A stretch of DNA of 32,811 nt from Gallionella sp. (GTDB lineage: Bacteria; Pseudomonadota; Gammaproteobacteria; Burkholderiales; Gallionellaceae), in NCBI GenBank assembly GCA_030645775.1, contig JAUSLX010000018.1, positions 1 to 32,811 of the forward strand. The letters are read 5' to 3'. How positions within the stretch are numbered: position 1 is the stretch's first letter; every line of letters begins with the position of its first letter. The notes below the pieces were generated by a model. The model saw only the letters and a program-made list of their open reading frames with translations, was not told the DNA's origin and made no database searches. This document shows, piece by piece, positions 22,790-31,609 of this stretch. Made by a program: the position numbers and the translations under genes.

Positions 22790-23386
22790 ATGACAACTGA
22801 AAAAAAATCGTTGCGTGAAGAGTTGGGCAGTTTATTGGGTGGGCATCTGGTCAGCGTGCAAGAGCGATTGGGTGAGATGACCGTCGTGGTCAGGGCGACA
22901 GAGATGTTGTCAGTTTTGACTCTGATGCGCGATGCAGAGGAATTGCGTTTCGCGCAGATGGTTGATTTGTGTGGTATGGACTATTCGGAATATGGTGACG
23001 GTGCCTGGGAGGGCCGTCGCTTCGCGGTGGTCTATCATCTGCTTTCCGTGGTTCATAATCGACGTTTACGCGTGCGCATATTTGCCGAGGAAGATGATTT
23101 TCCGGTACTGGCTTCGGTCGCGGATATCTGGCCGGGCGCGAACTGGTTCGAGCGCGAAGCTTTTGATTTGTTCGGCCTGATTTTCACCGGCCATCCTGAT
23201 TTGCGCCGTATTCTGACGGATTACGGTTTTGTCGGAAACCCGTTCCGCAAGGATTTCCCGCTCTCCGGTCATGTTGAGATGCGCTATGACCCCGAGCAGC
23301 AACGCGTGGTTTATCAGCCGGTTACGGTTGAGCCGCGCGAAGTGACGCCGCGCATCCTGCGTGAACAAACCTACGGTTGTAATTAA
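22790..23386 (+). CDS. nuoC: NADH-quinone oxidoreductase subunit C
   Basis: This encodes a 198-aa peripheral-arm subunit (30-kDa type) that packs against NuoD. The family signature [19 protein letters not shown] is followed by [19 protein letters not shown]. It is separate from nuoD, unlike the fused NuoCD of enterics. The start lies 8 bp after the nuoB stop. The gap to nuoD is unusually long (116 bp) and contains a partial copy of the nuoD start. Confidence 0.97.
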   Translation: MTTEKKSLREELGSLLGGHLVSVQERLGEMTVVVRATEMLSVLTLMRDAEELRFAQMVDLCGMDYSEYGDGAWEGRRFAVVYHLLSVVHNRRLRVRIFAEEDDFPVLASVADIWPGANWFEREAFDLFGLIFTGHPDLRRILTDYGFVGNPFRKDFPLSGHVEMRYDPEQQRVVYQPVTVEPREVTPRILREQTYGCN

Positions 23387-23396
23387 GGACGCGCCC

Positions 23397-23516
23397 ATGC
23401 CTGAAATTAAAAATTACCCGATGAATTTTAGCTGCGGCCGCCCTGCGGGCGTTGAACTGACTAAGTTGTCCTGCGCAGAAATTCATTGTGTGCGAGGTAA
23501 TCATGCCCGAAATTAA
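23397..23516 (+). pseudogene. Decayed duplicate of the nuoD translation start (39-codon ORF)
   Basis: Starting 10 bp after nuoC, an ATG with AAGGA 7 nt upstream opens MPEIKNYPMNF, matching the true NuoD start [11 protein letters not shown]. Homology then ends, and the frame runs through unrelated sequence to a TAA inside the nuoD start region. DNA identity over the first 33 bases is high, with a few substitutions. A small hairpin CGCCC/GGGCG follows the copy. If translated, the short peptide ends 14 nt past the nuoD ATG in another frame, which could couple or hinder nuoD translation. A remnant of a 106-bp tandem duplication is the simplest reading. Confidence 0.7.
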
Positions 23517-23534
23517 AAATTACACAATGAATTT
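23479..23534 (+). promoter_or_regulatory. 13-bp inverted repeat enclosing the nuoD ribosome site and start codon
   Basis: AAATTCATTGTGT (23479-23491) and ACACAATGAATTT (23522-23534) are perfect reverse complements. The 30-nt loop carries GAGG (23494-23497), the nuoD ATG (23503) and its first six codons. In mRNA this would display or constrain the start site. The upstream duplicate carries ATGAATTT, which could compete for pairing with the same left arm (8 bp). A regulatory role is inferred only. Confidence 0.55.
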
Positions 23535-24756
23535 TGGTCCGCAGCATCCGTCGGCGCACGGTGTGTTGCGTCTGGTGCTGGAGTTGGATGGTGAAGTCAT
23601 CGTTCGCGCTGACCCGCATATCGGTTTGTTGCATCGCGGGACTGAAAAGCTGGCCGAGCACAAAACATTTTTGCAGGCCCTGCCTTACATGGACAGGCTG
23701 GATTACGTGTCCATGCTGTGCAATGAGCATGCCTATGTTCAGGCGATCGAAAAGCTGGCCGGCATCGAAGTGCCGCTGCGCGCACAATATATCCGCGTGA
23801 TGTTCGATGAAATTACCCGCATCCTGAATCACCTGATGTGGTTGGGGGCGCACGGTCTGGACATCGGCGCGATGACGGTGTTCCTGTACTGCTTCCGCGA
23901 ACGCGAAGATCTGATGGATGCTTACGAGGCGGTATCCGGCGCACGCATGCATGCCGCATATTACCGTCCGGGCGGTGTGTATCGCGATTTGCCTGAGACC
24001 ATGCCTCAGTATGAAGCCTCCAAAATCCACAATGCTGCTGCGGTCAAGCGCATGAATGAAAATCGTCAGGGTTCGCTGCTCGATTTTCTGGAAGATTTCA
24101 CGCGTCGTTTTCCGACCTATGTCGATGAATATGAAACGCTGCTGACGGATAACCGTATCTGGAAACAACGCACCGTCGGCATCGGCGTGCTTACGCCGGA
24201 ACGCGCATTGGCTCTGGGTATAACAGGCCCGATGCTGCGCGGATCGGGTGTGGAGTGGGATTTACGCAAAAAGCAGCCCTATGCCGCCTACGATAAAGTT
24301 GATTTCGATATTCCGGTCGGCGTGAATGGCGATTCCTACGATCGTTATCTGGTGCGTGTCGAGGAAATGCGCCAATCCAACCGTATTATCAAGCAGTGTA
24401 TAAGCTGGTTGCGGCAGAATCCCGGCCCGGTTATCACCACTAATCACAAATTTGCGCCGCCTGGTCGCGAGTCCATGAAGCAGAACATGGAAGAGTTGAT
24501 CCATCACTTCAAGTTGTTTACCGAGGGGATGCATGTGCCGGAGGGCGAGGCGTATTCGGTCGTCGAGCATCCCAAGGGTGAGTTCGGCATCTACCTGGTG
24601 TCGGATGGCGCAAACAAGCCTTACCGTTTAAAAATACGTGCGCCGGGTTTTGCGAATCTGTCCTCACTGGATGAGATGGTGCGTGGCCACATGATTGCCG
24701 ACGTGGTAACCATTATCGGCACACAGGACATTGTTTTTGGAGAGATAGACCGATAA
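23503..24756 (+). CDS. nuoD: NADH-quinone oxidoreductase subunit D
   Basis: This encodes a 417-aa 49-kDa-type subunit that forms the quinone pocket with NuoB; the family is related to [NiFe] hydrogenase large subunits. The ATG at 23503 has GAGG 5-6 nt upstream; the ORF-track GTG at 23488 lacks support. [47 protein letters not shown] and the C-terminal DIVFGEIDR are standard. Its TAA overlaps the nuoE ATG by one base. Confidence 0.97.
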   Translation: MPEIKNYTMNFGPQHPSAHGVLRLVLELDGEVIVRADPHIGLLHRGTEKLAEHKTFLQALPYMDRLDYVSMLCNEHAYVQAIEKLAGIEVPLRAQYIRVMFDEITRILNHLMWLGAHGLDIGAMTVFLYCFREREDLMDAYEAVSGARMHAAYYRPGGVYRDLPETMPQYEASKIHNAAAVKRMNENRQGSLLDFLEDFTRRFPTYVDEYETLLTDNRIWKQRTVGIGVLTPERALALGITGPMLRGSGVEWDLRKKQPYAAYDKVDFDIPVGVNGDSYDRYLVRVEEMRQSNRIIKQCISWLRQNPGPVITTNHKFAPPGRESMKQNMEELIHHFKLFTEGMHVPEGEAYSVVEHPKGEFGIYLVSDGANKPYRLKIRAPGFANLSSLDEMVRGHMIADVVTIIGTQDIVFGEIDR

Positions 24757-25235
24757 TGTTATCCGCACATATACAAGAGCAAATCAACCGTGAGCTGAAG
24801 AAGTATCCTGTGGATCAGAAACAGTCCGCCGTGATGTCCGCGCTACGTTTCGTGCAGGATGAAAAAGGCTGGATTTCGACTGACGACATGAGTGACGTCG
24901 CCGATTTTCTCGGCATGGCCAACATGGCTGTACTGGAAGTGGCGACTTTTTACCACATGTACAACCTCAAGCCTATGGGTAAAACCACCATTACCGTGTG
25001 CACCAATCTGTCCTGCACGCTGTGCGGGGCCGAAGAGACCGTGGCGCATCTGAAGGTCAGACTGGGTATCGGTCTGGGCGAAGTGACCGCAGACGGCAAG
25101 TTTGGTTTGCGTGAGGGTGAATGCATGGGTGCGTGCAAGGATGCGCCGTTATTTACCATCAATAACAAGCGATTGTGTGGTCGTTTGAGCAACGAGAAGA
25201 TAGATCAGATTCTGGCAGAATTGGATAAATCATGA
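24756..25235 (+). CDS. nuoE: NADH-quinone oxidoreductase subunit E
   Basis: This encodes a 159-aa thioredoxin-fold subunit with the [2Fe-2S] cluster N1a. Its ligands are in [10 protein letters not shown] and [11 protein letters not shown], with the usual spacing. It docks on NuoF. It overlaps nuoF by ATGA, consistent with coupled translation of the NADH-binding module. Confidence 0.96.
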   Translation: MLSAHIQEQINRELKKYPVDQKQSAVMSALRFVQDEKGWISTDDMSDVADFLGMANMAVLEVATFYHMYNLKPMGKTTITVCTNLSCTLCGAEETVAHLKVRLGIGLGEVTADGKFGLREGECMGACKDAPLFTINNKRLCGRLSNEKIDQILAELDKS

Positions 25236-26497
25236 GAGGCCCGGTTACCCAAACCACGATGGATTTTGACCAGCCGTGGACATTAGAGAATTATCTCAAG
25301 GTCGGTGGCTATCAGGCATTGCGTCGTGTGCTGACGGAGAAAATGTCGCCGGATGCGATTATCGCCGAAGTTAAAATGTCCGCATTGCGCGGGCGCGGCG
25401 GTGCAGGCTTCCCTACCGGGCTGAAGTGGAGTTTCATGCCGCGCAGTTTTGCGGGCGATAAATATATCGTCTGCAATTCGGACGAAGGTGAGCCGGGTAC
25501 GTGCAAAGACTGGGACATCATGCTGTATAACCCGCACCTGCTGATCGAAGGCATGGCGATTGCGGCTTACACCATGAATGTCAAGACTGGCTATAACTAT
25601 GTGCACGGTGAGATTTTCGAAGCTTATGAGCGCATGGAAGAGGCTTGTGAGCTGGCACGTGCCGCCGGTTTTCTGGGCAACGACATTATGGGCACGGGTT
25701 TCTGCTTCGACCTGCATAATCACCTGGGCTATGGCGCGTATATCTGTGGTGAAGAAACGGCCTTGCTGGAATCCATCGAAGGCAAGAAGGGGCAGCCGCG
25801 TTTCAAGCCGCCTTTCCCGGCCAGTTTCGGTCTGTACGGCAAGCCGACTACCATCAATAACACCGAAACCTTCGCCAGCATCCCCTACATCATCAATAAC
25901 GGTGGCAAGGCATTTCTGGAATTGGGCAAACCCAACAACGGCGGGACCAAGTTGTTCTCCGTGTCGGGCCATGTAAACAACCCGGGTAATTTCGAAGTGC
26001 CTATGGGCACGCCGTTTGCCAAGTTGCTGGAGATGGCGGGCGGCGTGCGCAACGGGCATACGCTCAAGGCTGTGATCCCGGGCGGATCATCCATGCCGGT
26101 GATACCCGGTGAGATCATGATGGATCTGACCATGGACTACGATTCCATTCTGAAGGCGGGTTCGGGTCTGGGCAGCGGTGCGGTGATCGTCATGGATGAA
26201 ACGGTTTGCATGGTGCGTGCGCTGGAGAGATTGTCCTACTTCTATCACGAAGAATCCTGCGGTCAATGTACGCCGTGTCGTGAAGGCACCGGATGGTTGT
26301 ACCGCATCGTGCATCGTATCGAGCATGGTCAGGGACGCCCCGAAGATCTGGATTTGTTGCTGAGTGTGGGTGAGAACATTGCCGGACGCACTATCTGCGC
26401 ACTGGGTGAAGCGGCCGTGTGGCCAGTGCAGGGTATGCTCAGACATTTCCGTGCAGAATTTGAATATCACATCGAACACAAGCGGTGCTTGGTTTAG
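25232..26497 (+). CDS. nuoF: NADH-quinone oxidoreductase subunit F (NADH-binding)
   Basis: This encodes a 421-aa subunit that binds NADH and FMN and carries cluster N3. The Gly-rich [16 protein letters not shown] is the flavin/NADH site, [15 protein letters not shown] is the second signature, and [15 protein letters not shown] plus [12 protein letters not shown] supply the four cluster Cys. The start overlaps nuoE by 4 bp. Confidence 0.97.
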   Translation: MRGPVTQTTMDFDQPWTLENYLKVGGYQALRRVLTEKMSPDAIIAEVKMSALRGRGGAGFPTGLKWSFMPRSFAGDKYIVCNSDEGEPGTCKDWDIMLYNPHLLIEGMAIAAYTMNVKTGYNYVHGEIFEAYERMEEACELARAAGFLGNDIMGTGFCFDLHNHLGYGAYICGEETALLESIEGKKGQPRFKPPFPASFGLYGKPTTINNTETFASIPYIINNGGKAFLELGKPNNGGTKLFSVSGHVNNPGNFEVPMGTPFAKLLEMAGGVRNGHTLKAVIPGGSSMPVIPGEIMMDLTMDYDSILKAGSGLGSGAVIVMDETVCMVRALERLSYFYHEESCGQCTPCREGTGWLYRIVHRIEHGQGRPEDLDLLLSVGENIAGRTICALGEAAVWPVQGMLRHFRAEFEYHIEHKRCLV

Positions 26498-26516
26498 CTG
26501 ACGGGTTAGGTGCGCA

Positions 26517-28934
26517 ATGATCAACATTGAAATTGATGGCAAATTAGTCGAGACCGAACAGGGTTCCACGGTGATGGACGCGGCGCATAAGGCCGGGGTC
26601 TATATTCCGCATTTTTGCTACCACAAAAAACTGTCCATTTCGGCCAACTGCCGGATGTGTCTGGTGGAAGTGGAAAAAGCACCCAAGCCGTTGCCTGCGT
26701 GTGCGACACCGGCTGCTGACGGCATGAAAGTGCATACGCATTCCGAACTGGCGGTCAAGGCGCAAAAAGGCGTGATGGAATTTCTGCTGATCAACCACCC
26801 TTTGGATTGCCCGATCTGCGATCAGGGCGGCGAATGTCAGCTGCAGGATGTTGCGATGGGTTACGGTGGAGGCGAGTCGCGCTACACCGAAGAAAAACGT
26901 GTGGTAAGTCCCAAGCAAATTGGCGAACTGATTTCAACCAATGAAATGAGCCGCTGCATCCAGTGCACGCGTTGCGTGCGTTTCGGTCAGGAAATCGCCG
27001 GCATCATGGAGCTGGGCATGGCTAACCGTACCGAGCATGCGCAGATCATGAGCTTTGTTAACAGTTCGGTCGATTCCGAATTGTCGGGCAACATGATAGA
27101 TCTGTGTCCGGTCGGTGCGCTGACCAGCAAACCTTTCCGCTACACCGCACGTTCGTGGGAATTGTCACGCCGCAAGTCGGTCAGCCCGCACGATGGCCTG
27201 GGTTCCAATCTGGCCGTTCACACCAAAGACAATAAAGTCGTTCGCGTCGTTGCCGCAGAGAATGAAGCGGTCAATGAGTGCTGGATTTCTGATAAAGACC
27301 GATTCAGCTATGAAGGGCTGAATTCGCCCGAGCGCTTAACCCGTCCGATGATCAAGCAGGATGGTAAATGGATAGAGGTAGACTGGGCGCCCGCGCTGGA
27401 ATACGTGGCAAATGGCCTGCGTCAGATTGCCAGCAATGCCGGAGCCGAGCATATCGCCGCGCTGGCGACGCCGCACAGCACGTTTGAAGAGCTCTACCTG
27501 TTGCAAAAGCTGCTGCGTGGCATCGGCAGCGGCAATGTGGATTACCGTTTGCGCCAGTCCGATTTCAGTGCGGATGGGAAACAGGCTGGCGCGCCCTGGT
27601 TGGGCATGCCGGTTGCTGATATCAATGCGGCGGATCGTTTTTTGATCGTCGGCAGCTTTCTGCGCAAGGATCATCCCCTGCTGGCGCAACGCATACGTCA
27701 GGCCGTCAAGCACGGGGCCCAGGCCAACATCGTTCATGCCGCCGATGATGATTTGCTGATGCCGGTTGTCAACAAGGCCATCATTGCACCGAATGAATTA
27801 CTCAACATGCTGGCACAGGTGCTCAAGGCACTCGCCTCTGAAAAACAGACAGCGTTGCCTGCCGCAGTACAGCAGGCTGTTGCGGCGGTAACCGTTACGG
27901 CAGCGGCCGGTGCGATCGCCCAGAGTCTGTCCGGCGGCCAGCAGGTCGCCGTGTTGCTGGGCAATTTCGCGCAGCAGCATCCGCAGGCCGCGCAGATTGG
28001 GCTGCTGGCTGAACAAATTGCCGCCCTGTGCGCGGGCAGATTTGGTTATCTGGGTGAGGCGGCAAACAGCGTGGGTGCTTATCTGGCCGGTGCAGTGCCT
28101 TTTGCAGGCGATGTGCAGGGCATGAATGCAGCACAGATGCTGTCTGAACCTCGCAAGGCTTACCTGTTGTTGAATGTCGAGCCTGAGCTGGATATGCACA
28201 ATCCGCAGCTGGCGATGAACGCGATGCGTGCTGCCGATATGGTGGTGGCCATGTCAGCCTATAAACATCATGCGATGGACTATGCGGATGTGTTGTTGCC
28301 CGTTGTGCCGTTCAGCGAAACCTCGGGTACGTTTGTGAATACCGAAGGCCGCGCGCAAAGCTTCAAGGGCGCTGTCAAGCCGCTGGCTGAAGCACGTCCG
28401 GCGTGGAAAGTATTGCGCGTATTGGGCAATCTGCTCGATGTGTCGGGCTTTGATTACGATACCAGCGAGGCGGTTCGTGCCGAGGGACTGCATACACTCA
28501 GCCTGGACGACAAACTCGGCAATCGTATCGCAGGCGTGGAAATTAACATTACGGCTGACGGCAACGGCGCAGGCCTGCAACGTGTCAGCGATGTGCCGAT
28601 CTATTCGGCTGATGCGCTGGTGCGTCGTGCGGTTTCCTTGCAGAAAACCACTGATGCCGCCGTGCCATGCGTAATGCTGCATGGCAGTGAGCTGCAGAAG
28701 CTGGGCGTAGTATCCGGGGATACCGTCAAGGTCAGTCAGGGTGAGGCAAGCGTGCAACTGACGGTGCAGGCCAACAACCAATTGCCGCCGGGTACTGCGC
28801 GCGTCGCAGCGGGTCATCCTGCTACGGCAGCACTGGGCGCGATGTTTGGAACAATTGAAATAACAACTGGCCATTCGACCAAGCAGCCAGAAAATGCCTG
28901 CCAAGTCGCTGGTCATTCCGTGGAGCGTGCATGA
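26517..28934 (+). CDS. nuoG: NADH-quinone oxidoreductase subunit G
   Basis: This encodes an 805-aa electron-wire subunit. The N-terminal ferredoxin domain ligates [2Fe-2S] N1b ([12 protein letters not shown] onward). [15 protein letters not shown] gives the His/Cys-type N5 region, and [17 protein letters not shown] with [11 protein letters not shown] gives N4. The rest (about 220-800) is a molybdopterin-oxidoreductase-like domain that in complex I lacks the cofactor. The Ala/Val-rich middle ([18 protein letters not shown]) is family-variable. It ends in a 4-bp overlap with nuoH. Confidence 0.96.
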   Translation: MINIEIDGKLVETEQGSTVMDAAHKAGVYIPHFCYHKKLSISANCRMCLVEVEKAPKPLPACATPAADGMKVHTHSELAVKAQKGVMEFLLINHPLDCPICDQGGECQLQDVAMGYGGGESRYTEEKRVVSPKQIGELISTNEMSRCIQCTRCVRFGQEIAGIMELGMANRTEHAQIMSFVNSSVDSELSGNMIDLCPVGALTSKPFRYTARSWELSRRKSVSPHDGLGSNLAVHTKDNKVVRVVAAENEAVNECWISDKDRFSYEGLNSPERLTRPMIKQDGKWIEVDWAPALEYVANGLRQIASNAGAEHIAALATPHSTFEELYLLQKLLRGIGSGNVDYRLRQSDFSADGKQAGAPWLGMPVADINAADRFLIVGSFLRKDHPLLAQRIRQAVKHGAQANIVHAADDDLLMPVVNKAIIAPNELLNMLAQVLKALASEKQTALPAAVQQAVAAVTVTAAAGAIAQSLSGGQQVAVLLGNFAQQHPQAAQIGLLAEQIAALCAGRFGYLGEAANSVGAYLAGAVPFAGDVQGMNAAQMLSEPRKAYLLLNVEPELDMHNPQLAMNAMRAADMVVAMSAYKHHAMDYADVLLPVVPFSETSGTFVNTEGRAQSFKGAVKPLAEARPAWKVLRVLGNLLDVSGFDYDTSEAVRAEGLHTLSLDDKLGNRIAGVEINITADGNGAGLQRVSDVPIYSADALVRRAVSLQKTTDAAVPCVMLHGSELQKLGVVSGDTVKVSQGEASVQLTVQANNQLPPGTARVAAGHPATAALGAMFGTIEITTGHSTKQPENACQVAGHSVERA

Positions 28935-29959
28935 TGGAATGGCTACTACCCATACAGAACCTGTTAGGCCCGGCATGGTTGCCCATCTGGACGGCTGTCA
29001 AAATCATGGTGATCGTCGGGCCGCTGATGGGCGCGGTTGCCTATCTGACGCTGGCTGAACGCAAGGTTATCGGCTGGATGCAGATTCGTATCGGCCCGAA
29101 TCGGGTCGGCCCTTTCGGTCTGTTGCAGCCGCTCGCGGACGGCATCAAGCTGTTGATGAAAGAAATCATCATTCCCAGCGGCTCCAATAAGTTTTTGTTT
29201 GTTATCGCACCTGTCATGGTGCTGATGCCGGCACTTGCGGCCTGGGCCGTCGTGCCATTCAATGCCGAGCTGGTGCTCGCTGACGTGAATGCGGGATTGC
29301 TCTACATTCTGGCGATGACTTCGCTGGGTGTGTACGGTGTGATCATCGCCGGCTGGGCATCGAACTCAAAATATGCCTTTCTGGGTGCCTTGCGTTCGGC
29401 GGCGCAGATTGTGTCATATGAAATCGCGATGGGTTTTGCGCTGGTGACGGTGTTGATGGCGGCGCAAAGTCTGAATCTGGGTGAGATAGTGCGCGGTCAG
29501 CAGGGCAGTTACGGCATGCTCAACTGGTACATCATTCCCCTGTTCCCGATGTTTCTGGTCTACCTGATTTCGGGTGTGGCGGAAACCAACCGGGCACCAT
29601 TCGATGTGGCAGAAGGCGAATCGGAAATTGTCGCCGGATTCCATGTTGAATATTCAGGCATGGCTTTCGCGCTGTTCTTCCTGGGCGAATACGCCAACAT
29701 GATACTGGTCGCCTTCCTGACCTCGATCATGTTCCTGGGCGGCTGGTTGTCGCCCGTGTCATTTTTGCCGGACAGCATCGCATGGATGTTCGCCAAGGTC
29801 GCTTTCGTGCTGTTCCTGTTTCTGTGGTTCCGTGCAACTTTCCCGCGTTATCGCTATGACCAGTTGATGCGCCTGGGCTGGAAAGTGTTTATCCCTATAA
29901 CGATAGTATGGGTCGTGGTAGTGGGTGGCTGGATGCAAACTCCCTATTGGCTGTGGTAG
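28931..29959 (+). CDS. nuoH: NADH-quinone oxidoreductase subunit H
   Basis: This encodes a 342-aa, about eight-helix membrane subunit joining the peripheral and membrane arms and lining the quinone channel. [20 protein letters not shown] and [19 protein letters not shown] are the two family signatures with the essential acidic residues. Start options are ATG 28931 and 28934; the first overlaps the nuoG stop by 4 bp. Confidence 0.97.
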   Translation: MMEWLLPIQNLLGPAWLPIWTAVKIMVIVGPLMGAVAYLTLAERKVIGWMQIRIGPNRVGPFGLLQPLADGIKLLMKEIIIPSGSNKFLFVIAPVMVLMPALAAWAVVPFNAELVLADVNAGLLYILAMTSLGVYGVIIAGWASNSKYAFLGALRSAAQIVSYEIAMGFALVTVLMAAQSLNLGEIVRGQQGSYGMLNWYIIPLFPMFLVYLISGVAETNRAPFDVAEGESEIVAGFHVEYSGMAFALFFLGEYANMILVAFLTSIMFLGGWLSPVSFLPDSIAWMFAKVAFVLFLFLWFRATFPRYRYDQLMRLGWKVFIPITIVWVVVVGGWMQTPYWLW

Positions 29960-29994
29960 GGACGCGATGACTCACGCTCGCACGAGGAAATAAA

Positions 29995-30483
29995 ATGGAA
30001 AAAATAAAAGAATTCTTTAAGACGTTCCTGCTTTTTGAATTGCTCAAAGGGATGGCGCTGACCGGACGTTATATGTTCGCACGCAAGATTACCGTGCAAT
30101 TCCCGGAAGAGAGAACACCGCAGGGCTTCCGCTTTCGTGGTTTGCATGCGCAACGTCGCTATGCAAACGGGGAAGAGCGCTGTATCGGATGCAAATTGTG
30201 CGAAGCAGTCTGTCCGGCGCTGGCGATCAAAATTGCCGTGGCAGAACGTGAAGACGGCACACGCCGTACCACGCAATACGATATTGACCTGACCAAGTGT
30301 ATTTTTTGCGGTTTCTGTGAGGAATCCTGTCCGGTGGATGCGATTGTAGAAACGCGAATTTTTGAGTATCACGGCGAAAAACGCGGTGATTTGTATTACA
30401 CCAAACCCATGCTGCTGGCGATAGGCGACAAGCACGAAACGCAAATCGCCAAAGACCGCGCAGCAGATTCCAAATACAGGTAG
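29995..30483 (+). CDS. nuoI: NADH-quinone oxidoreductase subunit I
   Basis: This encodes a 162-aa ferredoxin-like subunit with two [4Fe-4S] clusters (N6a, N6b). The ligand motifs are [16 protein letters not shown] and [16 protein letters not shown]. It passes electrons from NuoG to NuoB. CGAGGAAATAAA precedes the ATG. A heptamer repeat array starts directly after its stop. Confidence 0.97.
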   Translation: MEKIKEFFKTFLLFELLKGMALTGRYMFARKITVQFPEERTPQGFRFRGLHAQRRYANGEERCIGCKLCEAVCPALAIKIAVAEREDGTRRTTQYDIDLTKCIFCGFCEESCPVDAIVETRIFEYHGEKRGDLYYTKPMLLAIGDKHETQIAKDRAADSKYR

Positions 30484-30588
30484 TGGTAAGTAGGGAGTGG
30501 GGAATGGGGAGTAGGAAGTAGGAAGTAGGAAGTAGGGAGTAGTGTTTACCACTTACCACTCGCCACTATCCACTTACAACTTACAGTT
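30484..30588. repeat. Fifteen-unit heptamer array switching strand midway
   Basis: The stretch from nuoI's stop divides without remainder into 15 seven-base units. The first nine are purine-rich (TGGTAAG, TAGGGAG, TGGGGAA, TGGGGAG, TAGGAAG three times, TAGGGAG, TAGTGTT) and the last six are pyrimidine-rich (TACCACT twice, CGCCACT, ATCCACT, TACAACT, TACAGTT). The second set is the approximate reverse complement of the first, so the array can fold on itself. It resembles the short tandem heptamer repeats known from cyanobacteria and some proteobacteria (recollection). The 110-aa minus-strand ORF here is an artefact of it. Confidence 0.85.
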
Positions 30589-30603
30589 TTTAAGGGTGAA
30601 TTT

Positions 30604-31203
30604 ATGAGTTTTTTTGATGTGGTGTTTTATCTGTTTGCGACCATTACCGTCATGGCGGGTATGGGGGTGGTTGTGGCACGCAATCCCGTTCATGCAGCGC
30701 TGTTTCTGGTGCTGGCTTTCTGTAGCGCGGCAGGTATCTGGATGTTGCTCGAAGCCGAGTTTCTTGCCATCACGCTGGTGCTGGTTTACGTCGGTGCGGT
30801 GATGGTGTTGTTCCTGTTCGTGGTGATGATGCTGGACATCAACCTGGTGAAATTGCGCGAGGGATTCTGGCGCTGGTTTCCGTTCGGTGCCCTGCTGGCT
30901 GGATTGATGGTGTTCGAGATGATCTGGGTGTTGGGTTCGCCTCAGATAGCGGATGTTTCCAATACCGTGGTACGTGCCGCCGATTACAGCAATACCAAGG
31001 AACTGGGGCGCCTGATTTACACCGACTATGTCTATCCGTTTGAGATAGCCGCTGTGATTCTGCTGGTGGCGATGGTTGCGGCAATCGCCCTCACGCTGCG
31101 CCGTCGTCCGGGCGTCAAGACGCAAAATATTGCAGAACAGGTAAAAGCCAAAAAGGCAGACCGCCTGCGTATCGTGAGCATGAAGTCCGAACCCAAAGTG
31201 TAG
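30604..31203 (+). CDS. nuoJ: NADH-quinone oxidoreductase subunit J
   Basis: This encodes a 199-aa five-helix membrane-arm subunit. The conserved part includes VVARNPVHAALFLVLAF and the pi-bulge helix region YVGAVMVLFLFVVMMLDIN. The soluble C-terminal tail is basic. AAGGG lies 9 nt before the ATG. It is flanked by repeat elements on both sides. Confidence 0.96.
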   Translation: MSFFDVVFYLFATITVMAGMGVVVARNPVHAALFLVLAFCSAAGIWMLLEAEFLAITLVLVYVGAVMVLFLFVVMMLDINLVKLREGFWRWFPFGALLAGLMVFEMIWVLGSPQIADVSNTVVRAADYSNTKELGRLIYTDYVYPFEIAAVILLVAMVAAIALTLRRRPGVKTQNIAEQVKAKKADRLRIVSMKSEPKV

Positions 31204-31273
31204 GTCGGGTTTTAACCCGACAATGAACCAGGCAGGGTGTCGGGCTGAAGCCCGACCTACAACCCGACCTACA
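31199..31273. repeat. Palindrome cluster between nuoJ and nuoK
   Basis: Two hairpins, GTCGGGTT-TT-AACCCGAC (31204-31221) and GTCGGGC-TGAA-GCCCGAC (31239-31256), share the GTCGGG core. A third arm AACCCGACCTACA (31261-31273) is the exact complement of TGTAGGTCGGGTT (31199-31211), which includes the nuoJ stop codon. TAGGTCGGGCTGAAGCCCGACCTA elements are common dispersed repeats in proteobacteria (recollection). No T-tract follows, so it is not a classic terminator. Confidence 0.8.
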
Positions 31274-31299
31274 AAATAATCAAGGGAGCGAAAATCGAG

Positions 31300-31605
31300 A
31301 TGGTAACTCTTTCACATTATCTGGTGTTTAGCGCGGTGCTGTTTGCCATCAGCGTGCTGGGCATTTTTCTGAATCGTAAAAATGTGATCATTTTGTTGAT
31401 GTGCATAGAGTTGATGTTGCTGGCTGTGAATACCAATTTCGTCGCGTTCTCACATTATCTTAACGATACCTCCGGTCAGATTTTTGTTTTCTTCATACTG
31501 ACCGTTGCGGCAGCTGAGGCCGCAATCGGCCTTGCGATTCTGGTGGTGCTGTTCCGCAATCTGCGCACCATTAACGTTGACGATCTTGGCAGTTTGAAAG
31601 GCTGA
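31300..31605 (+). CDS. nuoK: NADH-quinone oxidoreductase subunit K
   Basis: This encodes a 101-aa three-helix membrane-arm subunit, the standard length. The proton-path Glu residues are in [12 protein letters not shown] and [22 protein letters not shown] lies upstream after the palindrome cluster. nuoL begins 4 bp after its stop. Confidence 0.97.
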   Translation: MVTLSHYLVFSAVLFAISVLGIFLNRKNVIILLMCIELMLLAVNTNFVAFSHYLNDTSGQIFVFFILTVAAAEAAIGLAILVVLFRNLRTINVDDLGSLKG

Positions 31606-31609
31606 TGTG

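Noticed and set aside
30227-30559. 110-aa minus-strand ORF starting MVSGKHYSLLPTSY
   Set aside because: Its N terminus is the translated heptamer array (LLPTSY-type repeats) and the rest is antisense to nuoI.
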